Shown here in pieces: positions 6,745 to 15,604 of a stretch of DNA of 64,000 bases. This stretch comes from Emticicia aquatilis (GTDB taxonomy: Bacteria; Bacteroidota; Bacteroidia; Cytophagales; Spirosomataceae), in the NCBI RefSeq assembly GCF_014644295.1, contig NZ_BMKK01000005.1, forward strand, positions 1 to 64,000. The letters run 5' to 3'. The stretch's first letter is position 1, and each line of letters opens with the position of its first letter. A program made the position numbers and the translations under genes. Under the pieces are notes generated by a model. That model was not told the origin of the DNA. It did not search any database and worked only from the letters and a program-made list of their open reading frames with translations.

Positions 6745-8634
6745 TTATTTACTAAACCAGCCCAATTGCTCATCTTCGTCTTCAAATTCTAACTCGGCAT
6801 CTTTTTCCCAAATTTCCATTTCGCAAGGCTTGCAATTAAACTTCAATTTGTATTCGTTTTCGCCGTGTTTGAGGGTTAGTGGTTCTACTAATTTCTCGCC
6901 CATTGTTTCACGTTGGAATCTCGCACATTTGCCCAATTCATATTTCACGCAATATTTGGTGGTCATTACTCGTGCCTTGCCTGGGTCCCATTGTAGTTCA
7001 AAAGCTTTTTCGATTTCCGTTACGCCGTGACGTTTATAAAAGGCTCTCGCCAGTTTGTTCGATACGTTGTAAGTATAATCTAACTTTTGTACTGGATACG
7101 GGTGGTCGGTTTTCTGAATCTGGAAAGTTTCTCGGTGGTATTCTTTCACACGAATATCCACGAGTTGTTCTAAAACTTCACGTCTGATTTCGTTTACTTT
7201 CGAGATTGGTAAAAACCAATTCCCCGAAAACTCTACCTCAATATCATCTACAATAAACGGCGTGTTTCCTGTCTTTGCTAAATTTTTCTTGATATTCGGA
7301 ATCACCGATTCGGCTGAGTTGGCCAATACTTTTTCAGCTTGCACACTTACGGTATTGTGGTGTCCGTCTTCGTCAATTGCTTTTAGCTGGAAACCATCGA
7401 CAGTTTCGGTAAAGTATAGTTTCACGCCAATTTTACGCACCGCACTGTTTTCTTTTTCAACCATCTTGTTGAACTCAGCATCAGAATTCCGGTAAATAAC
7501 CGTTCCGACAGGTAGCGGCTTGAATGTATTCGGAATGACAATATTATTGATAATGATATTGATTTGAGCTCCATCGGCCTCGCCATTGGCATTGATGAAA
7601 TAAAGACCATCGCCGTTGTTGAGTTTTTCGTAATTTTCAATTACATAGCCATTAGCTTTCACCTCAAGCACTTTTCCTATCAATTGCCCCTGTGATTTCG
7701 GACTTTCCCAGTTACCGATTTTTTCTTTACGCTTGTTTACAAAATAATCGGTATAGCCACGGTTGAAACTTCTGTCCATTTCTGGCTCAAAATTATAGAA
7801 AGTTCTACCCGACGATGCTTTTTGGTATTTATCGGCATTCACTTCCAAGAAAGAGTCTAATTTCTTTCTCAAAAACGAAGTATTATTTTTTACATAAACA
7901 ATATCTTTCAAACGCCCTTCGATTTTGAACGAACATACACCAGCTTCAATCAGATTCGGCAATTGGTCGCTTAAATCTAAATCTTTGATTGACAATAAGT
8001 GACTATTTGCAATGAGCGTTTTGCCCGTTCCGTCAATCAACTGATAGGGCAAACGGCAGTTTTGGGCACACGAACCACGATTGGCACTACGCTCGCCACC
8101 CGCAATACTCATGTAACAATTTCCGCTAAACGAAACGCACAACGCCCCCGAAACAAAGAATTCGAGTTCGATATCAGTCGCTTCGTGAATTTCACGCACT
8201 TGGTCGAGGTTCAGCTCACGAGCCAAAACCGCACGTTTCATGCCTGCATCGGCCAAAAACTTGACGTGTTTTGGGTCACGATTGTTGGCTTGTGTACTGG
8301 CATGAATCACGATTGGCGGCAAGTCCATTTCCATGATGGCCATATCTTGCACAATGAGGGCATCAACACCAATGTCGTAGAGTTCATGAATCAGTTTTTT
8401 ACATTGATTGAGTTCGTCATCGTACAAAATTGTATTGATAACCACAAAAACTTGTGCCTTGAATAAGTGAGCATAACGCACCATTTCGGCAATATCTTCA
8501 ACCGAATTGGTGGCGTTGGTTCTGGCTCCAAACTGCGGAGCTCCAATATATACAGCATCTGCACCCGCATTAATGGCGGCCATACCTTGTATCAGGTTTT
8601 TGGCTGGCGACAGAATTTCAATTTTCTTTCTCAT
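6745..8634 (-). CDS. rlhA: U32 family protein, RlhA-type 23S rRNA hydroxylation factor
   Basis: 629 residues. The start at 8634 (MRKKIEILSPAKNL) is chosen because it aligns with the E. coli family start; 22 further in-frame residues upstream look like non-coding DNA. Recognised segments include GADAVYIGAPQFGAR, LIVQDMAIMEMDLPPIVIHASTQ, ANRGSCAQNCRLPYQL and FKIEGRLKDIVYVKN. E. coli RlhA (YdcP) is needed for 5-hydroxycytidine at 23S rRNA position 2501. Two cysteine groups are visible: CYMS...CAQNC near residues 175-195, and C-terminal YCVKYELGKC and NCKPCEME, probably an iron-sulfur ligand set. Older annotations call it peptidase U32 or collagenase; I consider that name misleading. It is monocistronic. 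Confidence 0.85.
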   Translation of the reverse strand: MRKKIEILSPAKNLIQGMAAINAGADAVYIGAPQFGARTNATNSVEDIAEMVRYAHLFKAQVFVVINTILYDDELNQCKKLIHELYDIGVDALIVQDMAIMEMDLPPIVIHASTQANNRDPKHVKFLADAGMKRAVLARELNLDQVREIHEATDIELEFFVSGALCVSFSGNCYMSIAGGERSANRGSCAQNCRLPYQLIDGTGKTLIANSHLLSIKDLDLSDQLPNLIEAGVCSFKIEGRLKDIVYVKNNTSFLRKKLDSFLEVNADKYQKASSGRTFYNFEPEMDRSFNRGYTDYFVNKRKEKIGNWESPKSQGQLIGKVLEVKANGYVIENYEKLNNGDGLYFINANGEADGAQINIIINNIVIPNTFKPLPVGTVIYRNSDAEFNKMVEKENSAVRKIGVKLYFTETVDGFQLKAIDEDGHHNTVSVQAEKVLANSAESVIPNIKKNLAKTGNTPFIVDDIEVEFSGNWFLPISKVNEIRREVLEQLVDIRVKEYHRETFQIQKTDHPYPVQKLDYTYNVSNKLARAFYKRHGVTEIEKAFELQWDPGKARVMTTKYCVKYELGKCARFQRETMGEKLVEPLTLKHGENEYKLKFNCKPCEMEIWEKDAELEFEDEDEQLGWFSK

Positions 8635-9137
8635 ACGATATTTCGTATTGATATTTTTTATTTGATTCGAAATGAAGTACAAAAGTACGAAATACTTCAC
8701 AAAATATTAGGTTAAATGTTATTAGAAGCTATAACCCGTTCTTTCACTACAAGCAAATCAAGGTTTTAACATTTTTTTAATAAAAATCAGACAACCATTA
8801 AAAATGTAGTCACGTCTTAGTAACAGTTGAATGATTCCGTAAACCCGTTGAACGCTAAAATTCTCAACAAATATCTGCTAAATATATTGTCAAGATAATT
8901 ACTTACACAAAGGTCTAATAACATCAAATTTAATTGTAATTGGCTTTGCCCATTTCTGAGGCAAGATGATACTCTATTGCCTTTAAAACTAACACAATCT
9001 ATTGACTATTAACCACTTAACCACAAACAAGCATATTTTTAATGCTTCTTTAAGACACTTTTAAAATTGTTTTTAGAGTTGAAACCCAATTTTATGTCAT
9101 CAAAAGAAAACAATAACATTTTAAATAATCGAAGACA
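8635..9137. other. AT-rich divergent intergenic region
   Basis: About 500 bases between the divergent rlhA and the secreted-protein gene at 9138. Besides the TACTTTTG box of rlhA (8680-8687) I see no gene, hairpin with a T tract, or clear operator. Confidence 0.6.
8680..8687 (-). promoter_or_regulatory. candidate -7 element of rlhA
   Basis: On the minus strand this reads TACTTTTG, matching TAnnTTTG. It lies 46 bases upstream of the chosen start, which supports that start. No TTTG box at normal spacing was found. Confidence 0.4.
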
Positions 9138-9737
9138 ATGAAAGCGAAAATTGTATTAGTAGCGGCGATGTTTCTACCGCTTTTTAGTCAAGCAAAAACT
9201 GTAAGCCTAAATGAGGCTGTGAGTATTAATACCACTGGCGGTGACATACCGAAGAACGGCGTTTATTTAAAGCCAGATGAGTTTAAGAATGAGACTCCCG
9301 AAATGGGATTTGGCGATAAATCGAAGAAGTTTAAGATTCACGAAAGTGTCTTTCAGAATAAATTGATTTTGGTTGAAGGAGTAGAAAAAGCAACATTTCC
9401 GACAAAAGCTATCTGGGGCTTTAGAAAAAACGAGATTGATTATCGAACATTTCAGAACGAAGACTACCGCATTGAATATGCTCCAAAAAATAAAGATTTC
9501 GTAGTTTACTCATTAGAAGTGCCCAACGGCTACAAAAAAACAGTAGATGAAAAGAAATATTTTTTCAGCCGAAACAGCGATGCAGCCATCTTTGAAGCTA
9601 CGCCCGAAAACATCAAAGAAGTATTCTCCGACCAACCCCAGTTTGTCGATGCCATTGACAAAATAGATTTTTCGGGTCAGTTGCCCATTCAACAAATCGA
9701 AAATATCATCAAAGTTTATGCTGTTCAAGTAAAATAA
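9138..9737 (+). CDS. secreted protein, unknown
   Basis: 199 residues with a clear signal peptide (MKAKIVLVAAMFLPLFSQA) and predicted cleavage after QA at about residue 19. The mature part is basic and mixed alpha/beta, without cysteines or recognised motifs. It ends nine bases before the next secreted protein gene, so the two form an operon. The sequence reads like a regular soluble periplasmic protein. No function can be assigned. Confidence 0.7.
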   Translation: MKAKIVLVAAMFLPLFSQAKTVSLNEAVSINTTGGDIPKNGVYLKPDEFKNETPEMGFGDKSKKFKIHESVFQNKLILVEGVEKATFPTKAIWGFRKNEIDYRTFQNEDYRIEYAPKNKDFVVYSLEVPNGYKKTVDEKKYFFSRNSDAAIFEATPENIKEVFSDQPQFVDAIDKIDFSGQLPIQQIENIIKVYAVQVK

Positions 9738-9746
9738 CGCAAGAAA

Positions 9747-11102
9747 ATGAAAAATAACACCCAAATACCAAACACACCCAGTGTTTTAGCGGGAGCTTTG
9801 ATACTTCGTGGAATGTTGATGATGCTACTATTGAGTACCGTAAGCTTTTGGAGTTTCGGTCAATCAAGTCAACTCGAAACCGATAAAGGAATTGCGGCAG
9901 CTATTGCTCCGTATAGTCCAGAGATTCGTCAAGCAATTTTACAGGCGAGCCAATATCCTGAGATTTTATCGAACCTACAACAGCGACAAAACCAAACACA
10001 AACTACTTTTTTGCAAATGATTAGTGGTTTTCGTCAGAAAAAAGAGGGTTGGGTTTATGCAATTACTCGATACCCCGATTTGATGCACACATTGGCTACC
10101 TTACCTGATGGCCAAAGCAGTGAGGCAATCAACCAGCTTTTGCCCAATCAAGACCCCGAATTACAGGAAGCAGCATGGAAACTTTATCAAAATGAAAAAG
10201 AAGACCTCGTAAAGTTGGATAATATGAAAATGGCTGCACAAATGGATTTTGACAAATCTATTCAAAATCTTGATACCGATTCAAAAGCAGCCTTTCAGAA
10301 ACTCTCAAACCTACCAGACGTACTGACGCTCTTGACCAATAATATTGCCTTGACTACCAAATTGGGCAATATGTATAATGCCAATCCTGCTCAGCTTCAA
10401 GAGCAATTGGCGGCTCTTCATGATAGCTTGAATGTACAGAATCAGTATGAGATTGCGGCATTTAAAAAGCAATTAGAAAGCGACCCGCAGGCAATGCAAG
10501 AAATGACCCAAGCAGCCAAAGACTATGCCAATGCCAACGGTTTGAGTTTGCCGAACCAACCATATAATAGTGCTTATAACGCCAGTTATTACGCAAATCC
10601 TTACTCTTATTGGTTTGGCTACCCTACTTGGTATTCATCACCAATCTGGTATCCAGGAGCATTTGGTTTTAACTCAGGGTTCTACTTCGGATTAGGCGGT
10701 TTTGGACTATACGGATTCCCATCTTATGGTTTCTCAAACTGGTTTTTCAACACTGGGTATTACTACCGTTATCCGCATCTTTACCGCCAATTTGGCGATT
10801 ACTACCGCTCCAACATTACAGGGCATCGAATCATTGGCTCAGCAAACGGTGGCTTTATGGGCGTTGCCAATAATCATTTTCATCCAAATGGCGGCCGAAA
10901 CCTCAATTATCTCACAACGCCATCGGCGTACCGTCGCCCAAGTGGCAGTTATCAAGTAGGTGCCAACAATACGCACACGGGTGCCAGCACCTATCACGGC
11001 CAATCGTGGGGTTCGATAAATAGCAGCAGAGGTAGCTATTCAGCAGGGGGCTTTCATGGTGGCGGTGGTTTTTCGGGCGGTGGTCGAGGAGGTCGTCATT
11101 AA
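9747..11102 (+). CDS. secreted aromatic- and glycine-rich protein
   Basis: 451 residues. A long N-terminal hydrophobic signal (about residues 15-39, ending FGQ) is followed by a helical, Gln-rich region of about 230 residues. That region begins IAPYSPEIRQAILQASQYPEIL, faintly like the start of DUF3300 proteins. Residues about 275-350 are extremely rich in Tyr, Trp, Phe, Gly and Pro (NPYSYWFGYPTWYSSPIWYP and similar). The last 60 residues are Gly/Ser/His-rich, ending in GGRGGRH. This is a typical composition for an extracellular matrix, adhesive or wall-associated protein, but no enzymatic motif is visible. It probably acts with the secreted protein encoded immediately upstream. Confidence 0.75.
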   Translation: MKNNTQIPNTPSVLAGALILRGMLMMLLLSTVSFWSFGQSSQLETDKGIAAAIAPYSPEIRQAILQASQYPEILSNLQQRQNQTQTTFLQMISGFRQKKEGWVYAITRYPDLMHTLATLPDGQSSEAINQLLPNQDPELQEAAWKLYQNEKEDLVKLDNMKMAAQMDFDKSIQNLDTDSKAAFQKLSNLPDVLTLLTNNIALTTKLGNMYNANPAQLQEQLAALHDSLNVQNQYEIAAFKKQLESDPQAMQEMTQAAKDYANANGLSLPNQPYNSAYNASYYANPYSYWFGYPTWYSSPIWYPGAFGFNSGFYFGLGGFGLYGFPSYGFSNWFFNTGYYYRYPHLYRQFGDYYRSNITGHRIIGSANGGFMGVANNHFHPNGGRNLNYLTTPSAYRRPSGSYQVGANNTHTGASTYHGQSWGSINSSRGSYSAGGFHGGGGFSGGGRGGRH

Positions 11103-11109
11103 TTCAAAG

Positions 11110-11140
11110 ACTAAGGTGGGGTAGCCATCCCGCCTTAGTT
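11110..11140 (+). terminator. terminator-like hairpin
   Basis: ACTAAGGTGGG (11110-11120) pairs with CCCGCCTTAGT (11129-11139) with one G-T pair. The T tract is weak. It ends the secreted-protein pair. Confidence 0.6.
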
Positions 11141-11187
11141 ATCAACAACACTTCAATATATTTTTTCACGTTTAAACTATCAACAAA

Positions 11188-11754
11188 ATGAAAACGTTAA
11201 AAACATCTTTCGCTTCAGCATTATTGCTTTTAGTATCATTGGGTTCGGCTTTCGCACAAAACATCTCGCAAGTAGTTATTGCGTCAAGTCCCGATGGTGA
11301 GAAAGGAAGCACCGTCATTTCAAAAGTAGAAAAAGATTTGCAAGAAGTAAAACCTATCGAAAAGGGTTTAGGATTCATGAAAACGTATCCGACTCGCTGG
11401 AAAATTTCGCAAGAACAAATTGATACTTATGGTAAAGGCTACGACAATACATTTACCGAAATCACAACCAAATCAGATAATGAAACCCAAACTGCGGTCT
11501 ATAATTCTAAAGGCGAAATGGTACAATTTAAGGGAATGGTTATTAATAAACCTCTACCACAGGCCGCAATGGATGTAATCATTAATAAATACAATGATTG
11601 GAAAATACTTGGTAATGTGCAGGTATTCAATAGCGAAAGCCGCAAACCTGATTTTATCAAAGTAAAACTTGCCGAAGGCATGAAAAGAAAAACCTTGTTT
11701 TTTGATTTAGAAGGCAAAAAACTAAACCGTTTTCTGAAACCAGTTAATAGCTAA
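11188..11754 (+). CDS. secreted PepSY-like (BLIP-like) protein
   Basis: 188 residues with signal peptide (MKTLKTSFASALLLLVSLGSAFAQ). The mature part contains two weak alpha/beta repeats (ISKVEKDLQEVKP... and MDVIINKYNDWKILGNVQVF) of the type named PepSY-like or DUF2874 in Bacteroidota, structurally related to beta-lactamase-inhibitor protein repeats. Such periplasmic proteins are common and mostly uncharacterised. It is a single-gene unit with its own strong terminator. Confidence 0.6.
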   Translation: MKTLKTSFASALLLLVSLGSAFAQNISQVVIASSPDGEKGSTVISKVEKDLQEVKPIEKGLGFMKTYPTRWKISQEQIDTYGKGYDNTFTEITTKSDNETQTAVYNSKGEMVQFKGMVINKPLPQAAMDVIINKYNDWKILGNVQVFNSESRKPDFIKVKLAEGMKRKTLFFDLEGKKLNRFLKPVNS

Positions 11755-11760
11755 AATACC

Positions 11761-11805
11761 AACGACTAATAGGCTAATGCTGAACATTTACCTATTAGTC
11801 GTTTC
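11761..11805 (+). terminator. rho-independent terminator
   Basis: Perfect 13-base arms AACGACTAATAGG (11761-11773) and CCTATTAGTCGTT (11791-11803), followed by a T-rich stretch. Confidence 0.85.
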
Positions 11806-11854
11806 ATTTTGAAGCAAAATCCTCTATACATCTAACTAAATTAACTACAAATCA

Positions 11855-13339
11855 ATGAAACAAATCAGACAAATAAAATGGCTTTTAGGATTAGTGATAT
11901 TCGGTTTTCTGTTGAGCTGCAATAAAACCCAAGACCCAACTCCAAGCAATTCGACAAGTACCAGCACGACAACAAGCCCTACAACAAACAACAATTACGC
12001 AAGTATCAATAATTGGGTGTATAGCGTAATGAGTGATGCTTATTTTTGGAACAATCAATTACCAGCCCTCTCGTCGTTGGATGCCACGAGCAATCCGACC
12101 GATTTTTTTGAAAAACTCATCTACCAACGTACTACAACCGACCGTTTTTCAGATATTACATCCGATATTGATGCCCTCCAACAAGAGTTTAATGGCGTAA
12201 ATACCGTTTTTGGCATCAGATACATGATTGGCTACACCGATTCGGGAAGTAGCAACGTGGGGTTATTTTTAAGTGCCATAACTCCCAATAGTCCTGCCGA
12301 AAAAGCGGGCTTAAAGCGAGGAGATTTTGTCATGAAAATTAATGGAAAACAACTCACTAAAGATAATTACCAAACACTGCTTGGCAGTGGAGATACGCAA
12401 ACTTTTACACTCGGAACAATCTCAAATGGTGCTTTTGTTGTGGACGACACCAAAAATATAACCATGACACGAGCAGAAGTAACCGAAGACCCTGTTATGT
12501 TTTCTTCGATTATTGATAAACCCGCTTTTGGGAAAAAAGTAGGTTATTTGGTTTATACGCAATTCGTACCAGGTTTGGATACGGGCGATACTCTAAAATA
12601 CGATAACGAATTGAGACAAATATTTGCCAACTTCAAAAATCAAGGTGTCAATGAATTGGTGCTTGACCTTCGTTTCAACCCAGGTGGGTATGTCAGTAGT
12701 TCTGTCACGTTGGCCTCATTGATTGTCAAGAATCTATCAACCAAAAATGTATTCTGCAAAGACCAATACAATGCCAGTTATCAAAGTTATTTTACCCGAG
12801 CTTACGGGAGTAATTTTTTCAACAATTATTTTCAGGCCGAAAGCAATAATATTGGTAATAACCTAAGTCGAGTATTTGTGCTTACTTCAGATGGAACGGC
12901 TTCGGCCAGCGAATTAGTAATTAATGGCCTCAAACCTTACATGAGCGTCATTACGATTGGCGACCACACCTACGGCAAAAACCTCTTCGGAACACTCATC
13001 AACGATGACAAAAAAAGATGGTCGTGGGGTATGTACGTCATGCTCGGACAGACCACCAATGCTAATGGACAATCTGATTACGGGAATGTAAATGGAATTG
13101 CTCCGACCTACCAAGTTTCGGATGAAGTTGTGCCATTCAAACCTTTCGGAGATGAAACCGAAACGCTATTGAGCAAAGCACTACTCGTAATGGGAGTTCA
13201 GACAAATGCTATGGCAAGAAATGCTCGAACTACCGCAAATTTGAGTGTTGAAAAGCTTTCGAGCGAACACTTCTCTGATAATACACAGCTAAATCAGAAA
13301 CGAATGCTTGTAAAGCACCTACCGATGATACCGAAATAA
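11855..13339 (+). CDS. S41 family C-terminal processing peptidase lipoprotein
   Basis: 494 residues. A lipoprotein signal ends LLSC (about residue 22) and is followed by a Ser/Thr-rich linker of about 30 residues. Next come an S41 N-terminal helical domain (INNWVYSVMSDAYFWNNQ), a PDZ domain (about 125-185, ITPNSPAEKAGLKRGDFVMKIN) and the S41 core. In the core, VLDLRFNPGGYVS and TSDGTASASELVINGLK carry the nucleophile region (Ser about 350), and HTYGKN carries the likely general-base Lys. It is probably an outer-membrane-anchored, periplasm-facing serine protease acting on protein C-termini. It is monocistronic with a strong terminator. Confidence 0.9.
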   Translation: MKQIRQIKWLLGLVIFGFLLSCNKTQDPTPSNSTSTSTTTSPTTNNNYASINNWVYSVMSDAYFWNNQLPALSSLDATSNPTDFFEKLIYQRTTTDRFSDITSDIDALQQEFNGVNTVFGIRYMIGYTDSGSSNVGLFLSAITPNSPAEKAGLKRGDFVMKINGKQLTKDNYQTLLGSGDTQTFTLGTISNGAFVVDDTKNITMTRAEVTEDPVMFSSIIDKPAFGKKVGYLVYTQFVPGLDTGDTLKYDNELRQIFANFKNQGVNELVLDLRFNPGGYVSSSVTLASLIVKNLSTKNVFCKDQYNASYQSYFTRAYGSNFFNNYFQAESNNIGNNLSRVFVLTSDGTASASELVINGLKPYMSVITIGDHTYGKNLFGTLINDDKKRWSWGMYVMLGQTTNANGQSDYGNVNGIAPTYQVSDEVVPFKPFGDETETLLSKALLVMGVQTNAMARNARTTANLSVEKLSSEHFSDNTQLNQKRMLVKHLPMIPK

Positions 13340-13361
13340 TTATCTATTCAAATATAACCTT

Positions 13362-13397
13362 ATGTAGGCTGAGGTTTATTCAGCCTACATTTTTTTA
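13362..13397 (+). terminator. rho-independent terminator
   Basis: Arms ATGTAGGCTGA (13362-13372) and TCAGCCTACAT (13380-13390) pair perfectly and run into a T tract at 13390-13397. Confidence 0.92.
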
Positions 13398-13528
13398 TTA
13401 ATGCTGGCTTAAACATAAAGAAGCTAATTGTATAAAAATAAGCTCTGATACATCTCTACAAAAACTTCATTTCTATCTCTTTTTACATATATTTGCTGAG
13501 TTAATTTTCTCAATCAACCCTCAGCACT

Positions 13529-13774
13529 ATGAAAGAAAATCCTTACGCCAAACTCTCTCTCGACGAACTAAAAACCAAAGCAAAAAACCTCAAAAAAGCG
13601 ACATCAATTTTCACAGGAATACTCATGGTTTTGATTTTTGCTGTGGTTTTTCTCGCAATCAGACAAGGTTTTAGTATGATGACATTAGTACCCACGGCCC
13701 TTTTGCCAATGCTAATAATTAATATTATGAGCCTAAATACCATCCAAAAAGAAATACAATCAAGAAAAAGCTAA
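13529..13774 (+). CDS. small two-helix membrane protein
   Basis: 81 residues. A charged N-terminal helix (YAKLSLDELKTKAKNLKKA) precedes two hydrophobic segments (about 25-45 and 50-68) and a short charged tail. It ends seven bases before the reductase-like gene, suggesting co-transcription. Such redox-neutral two-helix proteins are common in Bacteroidota; no function is known to me. Confidence 0.65.
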   Translation: MKENPYAKLSLDELKTKAKNLKKATSIFTGILMVLIFAVVFLAIRQGFSMMTLVPTALLPMLIINIMSLNTIQKEIQSRKS

Positions 13775-13781
13775 GTTTTCG

Positions 13782-14309
13782 ATGAACCGAAAAGTAATTT
13801 TATACATTGCCACCAGTCTCGATGGATACATTGCCAAACCCAACGATGATTTAGGATTTTTGTCAATCGTTGAGCAAGAAGGTGAAGACTATGGCTACTT
13901 CAAGTTTGTAGAATCGGTCGATACCGTAATTATGGGTCGAAAAACTTATGATTGGGTAATGACCAAAGTTTCGGAATTTCCGCACGCCGATAAACAATCA
14001 TTTATTATTACTCGCACCGCTCGCCCAAGTATCGGAAATACTCATTTTTATACAGAAAATCTTGAAACACTCATCAAACAGCTAAAAGCCGAGACCGGAA
14101 AAAATATTTTCATTGATGGCGGAGCCGAAATAGTCAACGAATTGTTGAAAGCGAATCTGATTGATGAATTTATTATTTCTGTTATTCCGATTTTGGTCGG
14201 AGCAGGCACAAAACTTTTCCAAGATAATCGTCCCGAACTGCCATTAGAATTAATTTCTGCCCAATCCTTCGCCAAAGGTCTGGTGCAGCTGCATTATAAA
14301 CGAATTTAA
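13782..14309 (+). CDS. dihydrofolate reductase-like (RibD C-terminal) family protein
   Basis: 175 residues. Typical features are the start KVILYIATSLDGYIAKPNDD, the nucleotide-binding region VIMGRKTYDWVM (about 50-61), KNIFIDGGAEIVNELLKANLIDEFIISVIPILVGAGTKLF (about 107-146), and the usual length. The family binds NAD(P)H and resembles RibD reductase and DHFR folds. Members of this stand-alone YyaP/YwjB-like branch mostly lack assigned substrates, so a role in folate or riboflavin synthesis should not be assumed. It is probably co-transcribed with the small membrane protein upstream and perhaps the unknown gene 27 bases downstream. Confidence 0.85.
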   Translation: MNRKVILYIATSLDGYIAKPNDDLGFLSIVEQEGEDYGYFKFVESVDTVIMGRKTYDWVMTKVSEFPHADKQSFIITRTARPSIGNTHFYTENLETLIKQLKAETGKNIFIDGGAEIVNELLKANLIDEFIISVIPILVGAGTKLFQDNRPELPLELISAQSFAKGLVQLHYKRI

Positions 14310-14336
14310 TAATCAACCAAAATCCAATATTAAACC

Positions 14337-15074
14337 ATGAAAACAGCCAATCTTTTTGTTTATCTACAAGCCCTCGGAGGAAAATTTCTCGGCCCCAACG
14401 CCTACGACAACGCCAACATTAAAGTTTCGTTTCAATACTCAGGTGGCCAGTTTGAAATTCCCTATCAAGTCATTGCCAGTACTAATGATGGCGTTATTTC
14501 GCCCACATTTACAGCAGGGAGTAGCTCGCCGATGCCGATTTTAACGCCTACGTCGGAAGCAGGACAAAATCCATCAGTCAATTATCTGACGGCCAATATC
14601 AATACAATTATGGGGCTTAGCAATACTTTTTCTCTGCCCGCATCTCCCGAATTAGCCACCTTAACCGTCAGTATTCCGACCCCATCGGGCGAAAACCTCA
14701 GTCTTTCGCAAGGAGTTTGGTTGATTCCAGAACAGCAGTTTTATAAAATCACCGTCATTGTGCCAGGGCTTTTATTAGAGCCAAATACTCCTCCGAGCAA
14801 TGCCGAAATATCGGTGTTTGTAAAAATGATGTGCGGTTGTAAAGTAAGTGTCAATTTACCAACCTCTTTTTGGTCACCGAGCGATTTCATGGTTAATGCC
14901 TCAGTTACGTTCAACGATGGCACAACCCAACAATACGCCCTCAGTTTTGACAATACCAGCAACGATTCACTGTTTATTGCCGACGTACCCAATGCAAGCC
15001 AAATACAATCGATTAATTTTTATGCCCAACAAAATAGCACAGGCAATTACGGTTCGTTCAGTTACACGAAATAA
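14337..15074 (+). CDS. hypothetical beta-rich protein
   Basis: 245 residues with no signal peptide. The sequence is rich in Ser, Thr, Asn, Pro and aromatic residues with alternating hydrophobic positions. This suggests two beta-sandwich domains (about 1-135 and 145-245) joined at a Cys motif (MMCGCKVSV). The composition resembles exported or surface proteins even though no export signal is present, which is odd. It follows the reductase gene by 27 bases. No family recognised. Confidence 0.6.
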   Translation: MKTANLFVYLQALGGKFLGPNAYDNANIKVSFQYSGGQFEIPYQVIASTNDGVISPTFTAGSSSPMPILTPTSEAGQNPSVNYLTANINTIMGLSNTFSLPASPELATLTVSIPTPSGENLSLSQGVWLIPEQQFYKITVIVPGLLLEPNTPPSNAEISVFVKMMCGCKVSVNLPTSFWSPSDFMVNASVTFNDGTTQQYALSFDNTSNDSLFIADVPNASQIQSINFYAQQNSTGNYGSFSYTK

Positions 15075-15137
15075 ATCTGTCGCAAATTCCCCCTTAAATA
15101 GTCGTTTTTGCAACAATTATTAATCACTCTTTTTCCA

Positions 15138-15145
15138 TAATTTTG
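15138..15145 (+). promoter_or_regulatory. candidate -7 element of DUF1801 gene
   Basis: TAATTTTG matches TAnnTTTG and lies 21 bases before the chosen ATG. No well-spaced TTTG box is visible upstream. Confidence 0.35.
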
Positions 15146-15166
15146 TATAAAACATTTACACAAAAG

Positions 15167-15532
15167 ATGGAAAAGAAAACCTATCAAAACATCGACCAAT
15201 ATATTGCTGATTATAGCCCAGAAGTAGGCGAAATCTTGAATCAAATTCGTAGCTGTATCAAAGAAGTAGCACCCAACGCCCAAGAAACCATCAGCTATAA
15301 TATGCCCGCTTTCAAGCAAGGCAAAGTGCTGGTCTATTTTGCAGCTTTCAAAAATCACATTGGTTTTTATGCCCTGCCGTCGGGCAATGTGGCTTTTCAG
15401 GAGGCACTTTCAAAATATAAAGTCGGTAAAGGTTCAATTCAGTTTCCACTGAACCAACCAATGCCTTTTGAGCTAATCAAACAGATGGTCGCTTTTAGGG
15501 TCGAAGAAGTAGAAAACGGAGCAAAGAAATAA
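15167..15532 (+). CDS. DUF1801 (YdhG-like) family protein
   Basis: 121 residues. The ATG at 15167 is preferred to an in-frame TTG at 15143 that overlaps the -7 element. Recognised family features are the start YIADYSPEVGEILNQIRSCIKEVAPNAQETISYNMPAF and HIGFYALPSG. The fold is that of small frataxin-like or YdhG proteins. Some homologues are called iron chaperones, but evidence for this is thin. It is a single-gene unit. Confidence 0.85.
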   Translation: MEKKTYQNIDQYIADYSPEVGEILNQIRSCIKEVAPNAQETISYNMPAFKQGKVLVYFAAFKNHIGFYALPSGNVAFQEALSKYKVGKGSIQFPLNQPMPFELIKQMVAFRVEEVENGAKK

Positions 15533-15604
15533 TTTTGTTCCGTTTTTATGCCATTTTTTTAGTTTTCTGAATAGCTTTGTTTTTCCAACACTATTCAATC
15601 GAAA

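Noticed and set aside
7999-8466. 155-codon plus-strand open frame
   Set aside because: It lies wholly inside rlhA on the opposite strand and has no recognisable domain.
8678-8689. GTACAAAAGTAC as an operator palindrome
   Set aside because: The short palindrome coincides with the TACTTTTG promoter box of rlhA; too short to claim a regulator site.
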